21,074 bases of DNA from a virus, in IMG/VR virus record IMGVR_UViG_3300009155_000325, positions 1-21,074 of that record. One strand, written 5' to 3'. Both the position numbers and the translations under genes were made by a program. The notes under the pieces were generated by a model. That model was not told where the DNA came from. It made no database searches and saw nothing but the letters and a program-made list of their open reading frames with translations. This document shows, one piece after another, positions 7,519-13,986 of this stretch (its first letter is position 1; every line of letters starts with the position of its first letter).

Positions 7519-8949
7519 ATGGCAGTAAATTACGGACTTTTGGAACCTGTAAACATTGCAGGAAACATGATGGCTGGTCAGCAAGAGGCACAGCGAAACC
7601 AACTTGCACAGCAGCAACTAAAACAATCTGGAATGCAGATGGAACAAACCCAACTGCAAGTTGATCAATTGAAACGTGATCGTGATGCGCTTGCTAAATT
7701 GCAAGAACAATTTGTGGCAAATGGTAAATCGCCCAATTTAGAAGAAAATTTTGGGGCAATGATTCAATCTGGCATTCCGCATTTTGTAGATATTGGAACG
7801 CAAGGATTGCAAAAAATACAGCAACAAAAACAATTTGCAAACATTATGGGTGGCAGCAATACTGCGCCAGTTGCACCTGCTGCACCAGTTGCACGAGCAG
7901 CGCCTGGCGCATTGAGTAGTGGCACATATGATGTTAATGCACCTGTGACTCCTGTGAATGCTTTGGCACCTGTTGCTGCACCCGCACCAGTAAGTAATGC
8001 GCTAAGTCCTGATGTTTCTGGGTTACGTCAAAAACGTGATGCACTTTTGGGTATGGGTACGCAACAAAGCATTGCAGCGGCAAAAGCACTTGATGCTGAC
8101 ATTGCATTGGCATCTAGAGAACCTGTTTATCACAATGTTCCTGGTGTTGGGCTTGTTGATCCACGAACAAAGCAAATAGTAATGCCTTCGGTTGAATCTA
8201 CTCAACCTGAAATTAAACAGTACGAATACGCTAAAAATAACGGGTACAAAGGCTCTTTTGAAGATTTTAAAGTGTTGAGCGCGCCTAAGACTAATATTAG
8301 CCTTACTCAAAACGCTGAAAAATCGTATGGCACAGCATTTGGCGGCAAGATTGCAGATTTGGATGTGGCACGATACGACGCAGCCAATAAAGCGCCTGAG
8401 TTGGCCGCTAACGCTAACCGCGTATTGTCCAGTTTGAATGACGGTAATGTGTTTGTCGGCCCAGCAGCTTCAGTTAAACTGAACCTTGCCCGCGTCCTTA
8501 ACGCCGCTGGCGCAAGCAACGACGAAAAGATAGCCAATACAGAAACGCTTATTTCTAACTTGGGCCGAAATACGCTTGGCATGGTTAAGAGTTCTGGCCT
8601 TGGAACAGGCCAAGGATTTACGGACAAAGACTTGCAATTCTTGGAGCGCGTTGCGGGTGGTTCAATCGACTACAACGCGCAAACGCTGCGTAACTTGGCT
8701 GAACTCTCGCATAAGGCCGCAACAGCAAGCGCAGAAACATGGAGCAAGCGCGTCAAAGAAATACCCGCATCGGCGCTTGGAGGCACGGGTATCTCTACTG
8801 AGACAATCGTTGTTCCTCCCCGATTTACAAAGGCTGCAACGGCGACTAGGCCCGCAGGCGTGCCTTCTGAGTGGACGCTACACACTGACGCAGCAGGCAA
8901 GAAAGCATACGTCAGCCCAGATGGAAAATCTTTCAAAGAGGTGCCGTAA
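7519..8949 (+). CDS. DNA ejection/internal virion protein, gp20 position
   Basis: Encodes 476 residues (P22 gp20 is 471, from memory). Residues ~20-70 form a Gln-rich predicted coiled coil (QQEAQRNQLAQQQLKQ), and ~115-165 form an Ala/Pro/Val linker (APVAPAAPVARAAPGAL). The C-terminal half holds a helical region (VLSSLNDGNVFVGPAASVKL...TLISNLGRNTLGMVKSSG) followed by ITGxx-like TDKDLQFLERVAGGSI, as in several uncharacterised phage internal proteins. There is no signal peptide or membrane helix. GAGG (7507-7510) precedes the ATG by 8 nt, and the stop overlaps the next start (TAATG). The ejection role is inferred from position, length and composition rather than a recognised domain. Confidence 0.65.
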   Translation: MAVNYGLLEPVNIAGNMMAGQQEAQRNQLAQQQLKQSGMQMEQTQLQVDQLKRDRDALAKLQEQFVANGKSPNLEENFGAMIQSGIPHFVDIGTQGLQKIQQQKQFANIMGGSNTAPVAPAAPVARAAPGALSSGTYDVNAPVTPVNALAPVAAPAPVSNALSPDVSGLRQKRDALLGMGTQQSIAAAKALDADIALASREPVYHNVPGVGLVDPRTKQIVMPSVESTQPEIKQYEYAKNNGYKGSFEDFKVLSAPKTNISLTQNAEKSYGTAFGGKIADLDVARYDAANKAPELAANANRVLSSLNDGNVFVGPAASVKLNLARVLNAAGASNDEKIANTETLISNLGRNTLGMVKSSGLGTGQGFTDKDLQFLERVAGGSIDYNAQTLRNLAELSHKAATASAETWSKRVKEIPASALGGTGISTETIVVPPRFTKAATATRPAGVPSEWTLHTDAAGKKAYVSPDGKSFKEVP

Positions 8950-10748
8950 TGGCAGGTTTTGATCTATCCACAGCCAAGCCCGTAGCACCTGCGGGATTTG
9001 ATTTATCAACAGCGCGACCCGTTAGTGAGGGTATGCCTATGCCTCGGCGAAGCTGGAGCGATGTAGGCGGTGAAGCCTTGGCAAACGCGCCTGAAAGTGC
9101 GGGTAAATTTGTAAGCGGGATTGTCCAAAGCCTAGCACATCCGATTGACACCCTGACCAGCATATCGGACTTGGCTGCGGGCGGCTTTTACAATGCCATG
9201 CCCAAAGCCGTGCAGTCAGCCATCAACGCAATTGAAATCAATCCGGATGCCCAGCAACGAGCAATTAAAACTGCAAACGCTGTAGGTGGTGAGTATCAGC
9301 AAAGATATGGCGACATGGACAAGATCAAAGCCACGTTGGCTACAGACCCTGTAGGGGCTGCCGCCGATTTGTCTACGTTAATTTCTGGTGGAGCTACTGC
9401 AACTGCGCGTTTTGCACCTAGCGTATCCAAAGTCATGGCTAGTGCTGCTAAAATAATTAACCCGATGACACCTGCTACTGAAGCTGTTAATTACGGATTA
9501 GGGTTAGGTGCAAAAGGCGCAAGCAATGTGGTTGATGCAGTAGTGGGCCAACGTGCGGCAAATCGTGCGGGTAATATTGTACGTAATGCGTTGACTGAAG
9601 AAGGTAGAGCACCACAAAACTTAGCTGCTGCGCAAAATGCGCTTGCCAACGCACAACCAGGTATGACAGTGCGTCAATCTTTGGCGGACGTAATGTCACC
9701 TCAAATACAGTATCTTGGTGAAACTGTTCAGGCCAAAACAGCGCCAGGCCGCAAATTGTCTATTGACCAAGCACAAGAAGCTGACCGCATGGCGCGGTTA
9801 CAAGGCATTACACCTGATCTGCAAAGTGCTGAAGCTATGCGCGGTAATGTAAGCAGCCCACTGTATATCGCTGCTACTCAGCCTACTACATCTATTAACG
9901 TGCTGCCTTTGACTCAACAGATTGATGGATTGCTTGCAGAAAATCCAGGCAACACAAAGTTAGTGTCTGCGTTGAACCAAGTCAAAAATGGTTTAGAGGC
10001 CAGCACAAACGCACAGCAAGTATCTTCGGTGTTGGATAACCTTAAAGATTTAATTTCTAGTAAAGACAATAAGTTTATTGTTAAAAATCTTACCAACATT
10101 AAAAGCACTATTGAGCAACAGTTGCCCGGCTATCAAAAAGCCCAACAAGTTTTTGCTGCTGCATCACCGCCAGTTAACCAAGCTAAAGTCTTAGGTGCAA
10201 TGCAGGAAGTTCTTGCACAGCCTCTTGGTACTGGCGAACGTGCTGGGCCATTTATGACCGCATTGGGGCGTGGCGAAAACGCACTGATTAAAAAATCTAC
10301 TGGCGCGGCAAGATACGACGACCTAAGCCAAATGTTGTCACCACAACAAATGGGAGTGGTAAATGGTATTGAGTCAGAATTAAAACGCAATGCTGAAGTT
10401 GTGCGCCAAACTCAAGCTGGCGCAGACGCCATGAGGATAATCTTGGAAGCAAACCAATCTAAGTTTCGCTTGCCTAGTTTTTTAAATATTAAAATAACAT
10501 TGACAAATGAAGTATTAGACATTTTAAAAGATAAAATGAGTGCAAACGTATTGAAAGAACTTGAAAAAGGTTTTGAGTCTGCCAAAGATTTTCAAACACT
10601 TCTGAAAAAAGTTCCTGCGTCGCAACGTATTGATGTGCTTAGAGCACTTGGTCAAGCTAATTTAAGTCCTGGAAAAATGCGGAACATTGGCGTAATTAAC
10701 GCTCTTGCCCCAGAATCCGAAAACCAAAACGCACTGATAGGCCAATAG
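8949..10748 (+). CDS. DNA ejection/internal virion protein, gp16 position
   Basis: Encodes 599 residues (P22 gp16 is 609, from memory). It opens with a tandem repeat of AGFDLSTA(K/R)PV at residues 2-12 and 15-25. Alternating Ala-rich and amphipathic helices follow (LAHPIDTLTSISDLAAGGFYNA; AADLSTLISGGATATARFAP), with long helical stretches to the end (VLDILKDKMSANVLKELEKG). No lytic transglycosylase or other enzyme motif is visible. It completes the gp7-gp20-gp16 order, so it probably enters the host envelope during infection and supports DNA entry. The start is fixed by the TAATG overlap with the previous stop. Function is inferred from position, length and helical composition. Confidence 0.62.
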   Translation: MAGFDLSTAKPVAPAGFDLSTARPVSEGMPMPRRSWSDVGGEALANAPESAGKFVSGIVQSLAHPIDTLTSISDLAAGGFYNAMPKAVQSAINAIEINPDAQQRAIKTANAVGGEYQQRYGDMDKIKATLATDPVGAAADLSTLISGGATATARFAPSVSKVMASAAKIINPMTPATEAVNYGLGLGAKGASNVVDAVVGQRAANRAGNIVRNALTEEGRAPQNLAAAQNALANAQPGMTVRQSLADVMSPQIQYLGETVQAKTAPGRKLSIDQAQEADRMARLQGITPDLQSAEAMRGNVSSPLYIAATQPTTSINVLPLTQQIDGLLAENPGNTKLVSALNQVKNGLEASTNAQQVSSVLDNLKDLISSKDNKFIVKNLTNIKSTIEQQLPGYQKAQQVFAAASPPVNQAKVLGAMQEVLAQPLGTGERAGPFMTALGRGENALIKKSTGAARYDDLSQMLSPQQMGVVNGIESELKRNAEVVRQTQAGADAMRIILEANQSKFRLPSFLNIKITLTNEVLDILKDKMSANVLKELEKGFESAKDFQTLLKKVPASQRIDVLRALGQANLSPGKMRNIGVINALAPESENQNALIGQ

Positions 10749-10750
10749 CA

Positions 10751-10984
10751 ATGGACAACCAACAATTTATTAACCTTGCTCTTTGTGGCATTATGACCGT
10801 CATCGGCTGGTTTGCCCGTGAACTGTGGTCAGCAGTCAAGGAATTGAAAGCAGATTTGTCTAGAATGCGTGAGGACTTGCCCAAGGTCTATCTCGCCAAG
10901 GATGACTACAGGTCTGACCTGAAAGACATTCGGGATATGCTGGGCAAGATTTTTGACAAACTGGACGCAAAGCAGGATAAATAA
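10751..10984 (+). CDS. Small membrane-anchored coiled-coil protein, lysis region
   Basis: Encodes 77 residues with one hydrophobic segment (about residues 6-22, INLALCGIMTVIGWF) and then a charged Lys/Asp/Glu-rich helical domain to the end (ELKADLSRMREDLPKV, DIRDMLGKIFDKLDAKQ). This resembles the plan of XhlA-type or other phage inner-membrane accessory lysis proteins, but no family is certain. There is no clear Shine-Dalgarno; the ATG is 3 nt after the previous stop, so coupled translation is likely. Its stop overlaps the next ATG (TAATG). Confidence 0.65.
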   Translation: MDNQQFINLALCGIMTVIGWFARELWSAVKELKADLSRMREDLPKVYLAKDDYRSDLKDIRDMLGKIFDKLDAKQDK

Positions 10985-11463
10985 TGGACCCCTTCACAGC
11001 CTTTGCCACCGCCCAGGCTGCGATTAAAGGAATCCAAGCCGCCATCAAAATGGGCAAAGACATTGGGGCCATAAGTGGCGACCTGATAAAATTCTTTGAG
11101 GCCAAAGACGTTGTTGCCAAGGCCGCTACAAAACCTAAGAAGACCTTTGGGCAGTCAGACACCGCGCAGGCGTTTGAGTCGGTCATGCACGCCAAGATGC
11201 TGCAAGACGCCGAGGATGAACTGAAGCAGCACCTGATCTGGTCAGGCCAAGCCGACGTATGGCAGGCCATCATGGTCGAGCGTAACAACATCGTCGCCAA
11301 ACGCAAGAGCGAGGAGATTGCGATGGAGAAAGCCAAGGCAAAGCGCAAGCAAGAGATTGAGGAAGCCATCACTATGGTGCTGTTAGCCATAGCCGGTGCA
11401 GGTCTGGTGACCTTAGTTGCATGGGGCACTATGGAATACGTTGACTTTATGGGGAGACATTGA
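10984..11463 (+). CDS. C-terminally membrane-anchored hypothetical protein, lysis region
   Basis: Encodes 159 residues. Residues ~1-50 are amphipathic and Ala/Lys-rich, ~60-128 form a charged helix ending in a Lys/Glu-dense stretch (RKSEEIAMEKAKAKRKQE), and one membrane helix lies at ~130-150 (MVLLAIAGAGLVTLVAWG), leaving a short tail. No catalytic motif is seen. It sits between small membrane proteins upstream of the holin, so a lysis or superinfection function is possible. Inner-membrane spanins have their anchor at the N-terminus, so it does not fit that class. The start overlaps the preceding stop by one base. Confidence 0.65.
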   Translation: MDPFTAFATAQAAIKGIQAAIKMGKDIGAISGDLIKFFEAKDVVAKAATKPKKTFGQSDTAQAFESVMHAKMLQDAEDELKQHLIWSGQADVWQAIMVERNNIVAKRKSEEIAMEKAKAKRKQEIEEAITMVLLAIAGAGLVTLVAWGTMEYVDFMGRH

Positions 11464-11464
11464 C

Positions 11465-11728
11465 ATGAATTGGTCAGACGTAATGAAAGCGGTGGTTCCC
11501 ATCGTCGTCGCTTCTTTAGCATGGCTCCTTGGTGAAGTGTCGTCGTTCAACACCCGCTTGACCAAGATTGAAGGTTCGATGCCTGCGCTGATTACATCTC
11601 AAGGCGTGCCTACGGACAGCCCGTTGTCGGCTGAAGCGCGGCACAAGCTAAAGGAAGAAATCTATAAAGAGATCAACACCTTGCACGTCAAGGTAACCCT
11701 ACTTGAAGAACGCCAGAAAGGTAAATGA
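11465..11728 (+). CDS. Small N-terminally anchored coiled-coil protein, lysis region
   Basis: Encodes 87 residues from the ATG at 11465, one base after the previous stop; a longer reading from 11417 would overlap the previous gene. Residues ~8-23 (KAVVPIVVASLAWLLGE) form a membrane helix. After a short loop with LTKIEGSMPALITSQGVPTD comes a helix of Lys/Glu heptad character (ARHKLKEEIYKEINTLHVKV). I recall similar small phage proteins (possibly DUF7365) from lysis regions, unverified. It could serve as a holin partner or inner-membrane spanin-like subunit, but the latter would need a periplasmic partner that I do not find. The last codons hold AAAGG for the holin gene. Confidence 0.62.
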   Translation: MNWSDVMKAVVPIVVASLAWLLGEVSSFNTRLTKIEGSMPALITSQGVPTDSPLSAEARHKLKEEIYKEINTLHVKVTLLEERQKGK

Positions 11729-12135
11729 TGATACTTGATTCAATTCTCGGGATCGGCAACAAGCTGATTGACAAGTTAATCCCTGACCCAGAAGCCAAAG
11801 CCAAAGCGCAAATGGAGTTGGCTACGCTTGCCCAGAACGGCGAACTTGCCAAGATGGCGAACGACACCAAGATGTTTGAGGTGGAGCAACAAAACACCAC
11901 AGACCGTTGGACAGCAGACATGGGGTCAGACTCTTGGCTATCCAAAAACATTCGCCCAATGGCGCTTATAGCTATCTTCGTGGGTTTCTTTACGTTTACG
12001 ATGATGTCGGCCTTTGGCTACAACGCCCAAGAAACTTACGTTCAACTTCTGGGGCAGTGGGGGCAGATCATTTTCCTAGCGTATTTTGGTGGACGCACTG
12101 TTGAAAAACTGGCCGACATGAGGAGCAAGAAATGA
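11725..12135 (+). CDS. Holin, GTA 3-TM type
   Basis: Encodes 136 residues. The N-terminal amphipathic segment (ILDSILGIGNKLIDKLIPDP) is followed by a charged helix and the signature stretch DRWTADMGSDSWLSKNIRPM, then membrane helices at ~77-98 (ALIAIFVGFFTFTMMSAFG) and ~106-122 (LLGQWGQIIFLAYFGG). This matches the holin family first described in gene transfer agents (PF11351). Holins form inner-membrane lesions that release or activate the endolysin. It is directly upstream of the endolysin with an ATGA overlap. Either of two adjacent ATGs (11725 or 11728) could be the start. Residue positions were counted by eye. Confidence 0.85.
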   Translation: MMILDSILGIGNKLIDKLIPDPEAKAKAQMELATLAQNGELAKMANDTKMFEVEQQNTTDRWTADMGSDSWLSKNIRPMALIAIFVGFFTFTMMSAFGYNAQETYVQLLGQWGQIIFLAYFGGRTVEKLADMRSKK

Positions 12136-12554
12136 CGCCACACTTCACTCTTGAAGAGCTTACCCATACTGACCACCGGACTCTGGACAACACGCCAAAT
12201 GACGAAGAACGAGCAAATCTGGTACGACTGGCTGAGTTTCTGGAGTTGGTCAAGGTGGCGCTTGGAAATAAACCCATCATGGTCAACTCTGCGTTTCGCT
12301 CTAAAGCGGTCAACGACGCCGTTGGTTCCAAAGACACTTCTCAGCACCGCATAGGTTGCGCGGCTGACATTAGGGTGCCAGGAATGACCCCCGATCAAGT
12401 AGTACGGGCTTTGATGGCCGCGCAGCTACCCTACGACCAGATCATCCGCGAATTTGATTCTTGGACGCATATCAGTGTCCCTAGCGCCGTTGGATTACTT
12501 CCCCGCAGGCAGGCTCTTATCATTGACCGGCAAGGAACCCGTCAGTTTGCGTAA
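12132..12554 (+). CDS. Endolysin, M15-family zinc peptidase
   Basis: Encodes 140 residues of the Peptidase_M15_3 type, D-Ala-D-Ala carboxypeptidase-like enzymes that cut peptidoglycan cross-links or stems. The opening HFTLEELTHT, the central VNSAFRSKAVN, the motif S-Q-H72-R-I-G-C-A-A-D79 and the late W-T-H113-I-S supply the three zinc ligands (H72, D79, H113); E107 upstream of H113 is a candidate catalytic residue. There is no signal peptide, so export depends on the holin just upstream. The start overlaps the holin stop (ATGA). The last 60 nt overlap the opposite-strand gene ending at 12495, yet the C-terminal PRRQALIIDRQGTR looks family-typical, so the overlap is probably real. Confidence 0.9.
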   Translation: MTPHFTLEELTHTDHRTLDNTPNDEERANLVRLAEFLELVKVALGNKPIMVNSAFRSKAVNDAVGSKDTSQHRIGCAADIRVPGMTPDQVVRALMAAQLPYDQIIREFDSWTHISVPSAVGLLPRRQALIIDRQGTRQFA

Positions 12555-12692
12555 CTCGACCATAGCGTCTTTAAAGTCGCCCTGAAGCTGCATGATGTAG
12601 TCCTGCTGCTCCTGCATTTTTAAATACGCTTCCACGGCGAAATCGGCCAAGTTCTTGTTTGACCAAGCGGCAAAGTTAGGTAGATCGTTCAT
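12495..12692 (-). CDS. Small hypothetical protein, last of the leftward small-gene chain
   Basis: Encodes 65 residues: MNDLPNFAAWSNKNLADFAV, then a Gln/Met-rich helix (KMQEQQDYIMQLQGDF), a charged helix and a Pro/Lys tail. It looks like a short coiled-coil protein; no function is recognised. The ATG overlaps the upstream stop as ATGA and there is no separate Shine-Dalgarno, so expression is probably by coupling. Its 3' 60 nt are antisense to the end of the endolysin gene. Confidence 0.6.
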   Translation of the reverse strand: MNDLPNFAAWSNKNLADFAVEAYLKMQEQQDYIMQLQGDFKDAMVELRKLTGSLPVNDKSLPAGK

Positions 12693-12904
12693 GGTTGTTT
12701 AGGCCCGTAGGGTCGTTTGTCGCTAAAGTCAAAGCGTTGCTCCGTGGTTTTAAATGTGTAGGTATGGTCATCAGCAATAAATTCTAAGCGGCGCAAACCA
12801 TGCTCAAAGCCAGCGCCCCAATTAAGGACTGAGTAGATAGCCCCCGTTAACTTTTCGGTGTAAACACCGCCAATGTGGTGCAGTTGTAGTTCTTTAGGTG
12901 TCAT
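12689..12904 (-). CDS. Small hypothetical protein
   Basis: Encodes 71 residues with mixed beta/alpha character and several aromatics (LHHIGGVYTEKLTGAIYSVL, LRRLEFIADDHTYTFK). No motif, membrane helix or cysteine pair is visible and no family is recognised. Its ATG follows immediately after the TAA of the upstream gene (TTTAAATG) and its stop overlaps the next start, so it is one link in the leftward polycistronic chain. Confidence 0.55.
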   Translation of the reverse strand: MTPKELQLHHIGGVYTEKLTGAIYSVLNWGAGFEHGLRRLEFIADDHTYTFKTTEQRFDFSDKRPYGPKQP

Positions 12905-13111
12905 TTAAACCCCCCTGCTTTTGTAACGTTGATTATTGTCAGCCCCTGGCCTCACAGGTTCCATCTGTTCAGGCTTGTAAGTTGGGCGCTCCCAAAGGTT
13001 CATGGCCGGTGAAGGCGTGGGTGACGGTATAGTGCGCGTGGGGTCAACCTCATTAAGCAGCTTTCGCAGTTCCCGCGCCTTGCGCTCCTCTGCCCAGTTT
13101 CTTGCTCTCAT
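12905..13111 (-). CDS. Small hypothetical basic/Pro-rich protein
   Basis: Encodes 68 residues from the ATG at 13111. I prefer this to an ATG at 13123 because it has GGGGG five bases upstream and overlaps the previous stop as ATGA, exactly like the junction at 13302. An Arg/Glu helix (MRARNWAEERKARELRKLL) is followed by a Pro/Ser/Thr linker (TIPSPTPSPAMN) and a basic tail, suggesting a largely disordered protein. No function can be assigned. Confidence 0.55.
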   Translation of the reverse strand: MRARNWAEERKARELRKLLNEVDPTRTIPSPTPSPAMNLWERPTYKPEQMEPVRPGADNNQRYKSRGV

Positions 13112-13302
13112 GTGTTCCCCCATAATGGTGGTGTGCAGGTGTGTATGTCGTTGGTGCGCTTACCGCACCTCGGGCAAAAATTGTCAGGCTCCTGCTCTGG
13201 CTGTGCCAAGGCTTCTTTAAGTGCATTCACAAGTAGTATGGTTGTTTCCATGTCCACGGGAACAATCGCACCAGCTTGAAGGTATTTCAATGCTTCTTTC
13301 AT
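13108..13302 (-). CDS. Small protein with EALAQPEQEP module and Cys-ribbon
   Basis: Encodes 64 residues from the ATG at 13302, preceded by GAGGGG (13308-13313) and overlapping the previous stop (ATGA); an upstream ATG at 13323 has no comparable support. The N-terminal helix ends in KEALAQPEQEP, the same peptide encoded in the upstream gene. It is followed by CPRCGKRTNDIHTC, a likely small zinc-binding knuckle (Cys-x2-Cys...His-x-Cys). The end LWGNT carries the Shine-Dalgarno of the next gene. Zinc-ribbon proteins of this size may bind nucleic acid or protein; the role is unknown. Confidence 0.6.
   Translation of the reverse strand: MKEALKYLQAGAIVPVDMETTILLVNALKEALAQPEQEPDNFCPRCGKRTNDIHTCTPPLWGNT
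13187..13218. repeat. 32-nt direct repeat, copy 1
   Basis: This 32-nt block is identical, by reading, to 13507-13538. On the minus strand it encodes KEALAQPEQEP in the gene at 13108-13302. Perfect nucleotide identity, including third codon positions, in two neighbouring genes points to recent duplication, gene conversion or exchange. Confidence 0.85.
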
Positions 13303-13742
13303 GTGTTCCCCTCTTTTAGCCATTGCTGAATGCGTTGAAACGCCACCAAGTAATTACCCGCTTCAGCCAGCCTTGCAGCTTCTGTAAATTGCTCATCCGT
13401 CAGTCCTACCCATGTACGCTTTGGTGTTAGTTTTTCACCGTAATATCTGCCTCTTAGGGTGCATGGTTTGGAGCATTTGTAATAATCGCCGCAGCAAACT
13501 TCCACCGGCTCCTGCTCTGGCTGTGCCAAGGCTTCTTTGATGGCGGTGATGGCTTTGTTTTGTTGGCCTCTCCATTCGCCGCAGCCAAGTATGTACTTGC
13601 TATCCAGCGCCTCAAGCGCCAGCTTCAATGCTTCGTCTTTAGTCATTTCTGCGCCTTTTAAATTTGTCTGCGCGTAGACCTGAACATCATCGTCGTCTAA
13701 TCTGTCCAGCGCGATTTTGCGTTTGCTGTCAAAGCCTGTCAT
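13299..13742 (-). CDS. Hypothetical protein, apparent fusion of two small phage modules
   Basis: Encodes 147 residues. The ATG at 13742 has GAGGAGG upstream and an ATGA overlap with the previous small gene. Residues 1-32 (MTGFDSKRKIALDRLDDDDV) resemble the start of a separate small phage protein. M33 (13646) begins a second module, MTKDEALKLALEALDSKY, with its own AAAAGG upstream, continuing to AITAIKEALAQPEQEP (~69-84), a cysteine-rich patch (VCCGDYYKCSKPC), and a helical end (LTDEQFTEAARLAEAGNYL). This suggests in-frame fusion, with possible internal initiation at 13646. The end KEGNT contains the ribosome site of the next gene. Function is unknown. Confidence 0.6.
   Translation of the reverse strand: MTGFDSKRKIALDRLDDDDVQVYAQTNLKGAEMTKDEALKLALEALDSKYILGCGEWRGQQNKAITAIKEALAQPEQEPVEVCCGDYYKCSKPCTLRGRYYGEKLTPKRTWVGLTDEQFTEAARLAEAGNYLVAFQRIQQWLKEGNT
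13507..13538. repeat. 32-nt direct repeat, copy 2
   Basis: Identical to 13187-13218, 320 bp away, and encoding the same peptide KEALAQPEQEP in the neighbouring gene at 13299-13742. Confidence 0.85.
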
Positions 13743-13834
13743 AACAGGGCCTCCTCATAGTTGTCAGGGTTAAATTTAGGTGGTGCCGTGTTGACGGGCA
13801 CCGGCATGGGGAAGGGCGGGAAGGGCCAGCTCAT
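13739..13834 (-). CDS. 31-residue Pro-rich micro-protein
   Basis: ATG at 13834, stop TGA ending at 13739. The product starts MSWPFPPFPMPVPVNTAPPK and ends NPDNYEEALL. Both ends lock into the chain: its ATG overlaps the TGA of the upstream membrane-protein gene (ATGA), and its own TGA overlaps the ATG at 13742 (ATGA). The codons for EEA (GAGGAGGCC) form the Shine-Dalgarno of the next gene. Without it there would be an 88-nt gap in an otherwise gapless series. The protein is probably disordered and its role is unknown. Evidence of translation is indirect. Confidence 0.55.
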   Translation of the reverse strand: MSWPFPPFPMPVPVNTAPPKFNPDNYEEALL

Positions 13835-13968
13835 GTCTTAGCCCACCAGTACCCGAGGCACATCATGCCAAAGCTAAAGATGCCAATGAGGGCGAGCATC
13901 GTCCACACGCCGGTGACAAACATCATCCACAGCGGGGGGTTGTCAATGTTTTCTTCTTTGTTGGTCAT
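13831..13968 (-). CDS. 45-residue single-pass membrane protein
   Basis: Start chosen at ATG 13968, preceded by the AAGAAG-containing repeat; a longer reading from 14034 would overlap the upstream gene by 50 nt. A short acidic N-terminus (MTNKEENIDNPPLW) leads into one long hydrophobic helix (about residues 14-41, MMFVTGVWTMLALIGIFSFG, continuing MMCLGYWWAKT). It could be an inner-membrane peptide affecting the host or superinfection; no family is recognised. Its stop overlaps the start of the 31-residue gene (ATGA). Confidence 0.55.
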   Translation of the reverse strand: MTNKEENIDNPPLWMMFVTGVWTMLALIGIFSFGMMCLGYWWAKT

Positions 13969-13986
13969 GGTTTGTTTTCTTCTTTC
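13965..13986 (-). repeat. Junction repeat, copy A (non-coding spacer)
   Basis: This 22-nt block matches 14338-14359 at 20 of 22 positions. Here it lies mostly between the stop at 13985 and the ATG at 13968. In a third frame it still reads LKEENKP-stop, with that stop overlapping the ATG as ATGA, as though it were the remnant end of a lost gene. Confidence 0.6.

Noticed and set aside
8949-10748. Lytic transglycosylase activity in the gp16-position protein
   Set aside because: No catalytic Glu-Ser type motif or SLT-like segments were found by reading.
12042-12398. 118-residue minus-strand ORF under holin and endolysin
   Set aside because: It is a shadow of two strongly recognised + strand genes.
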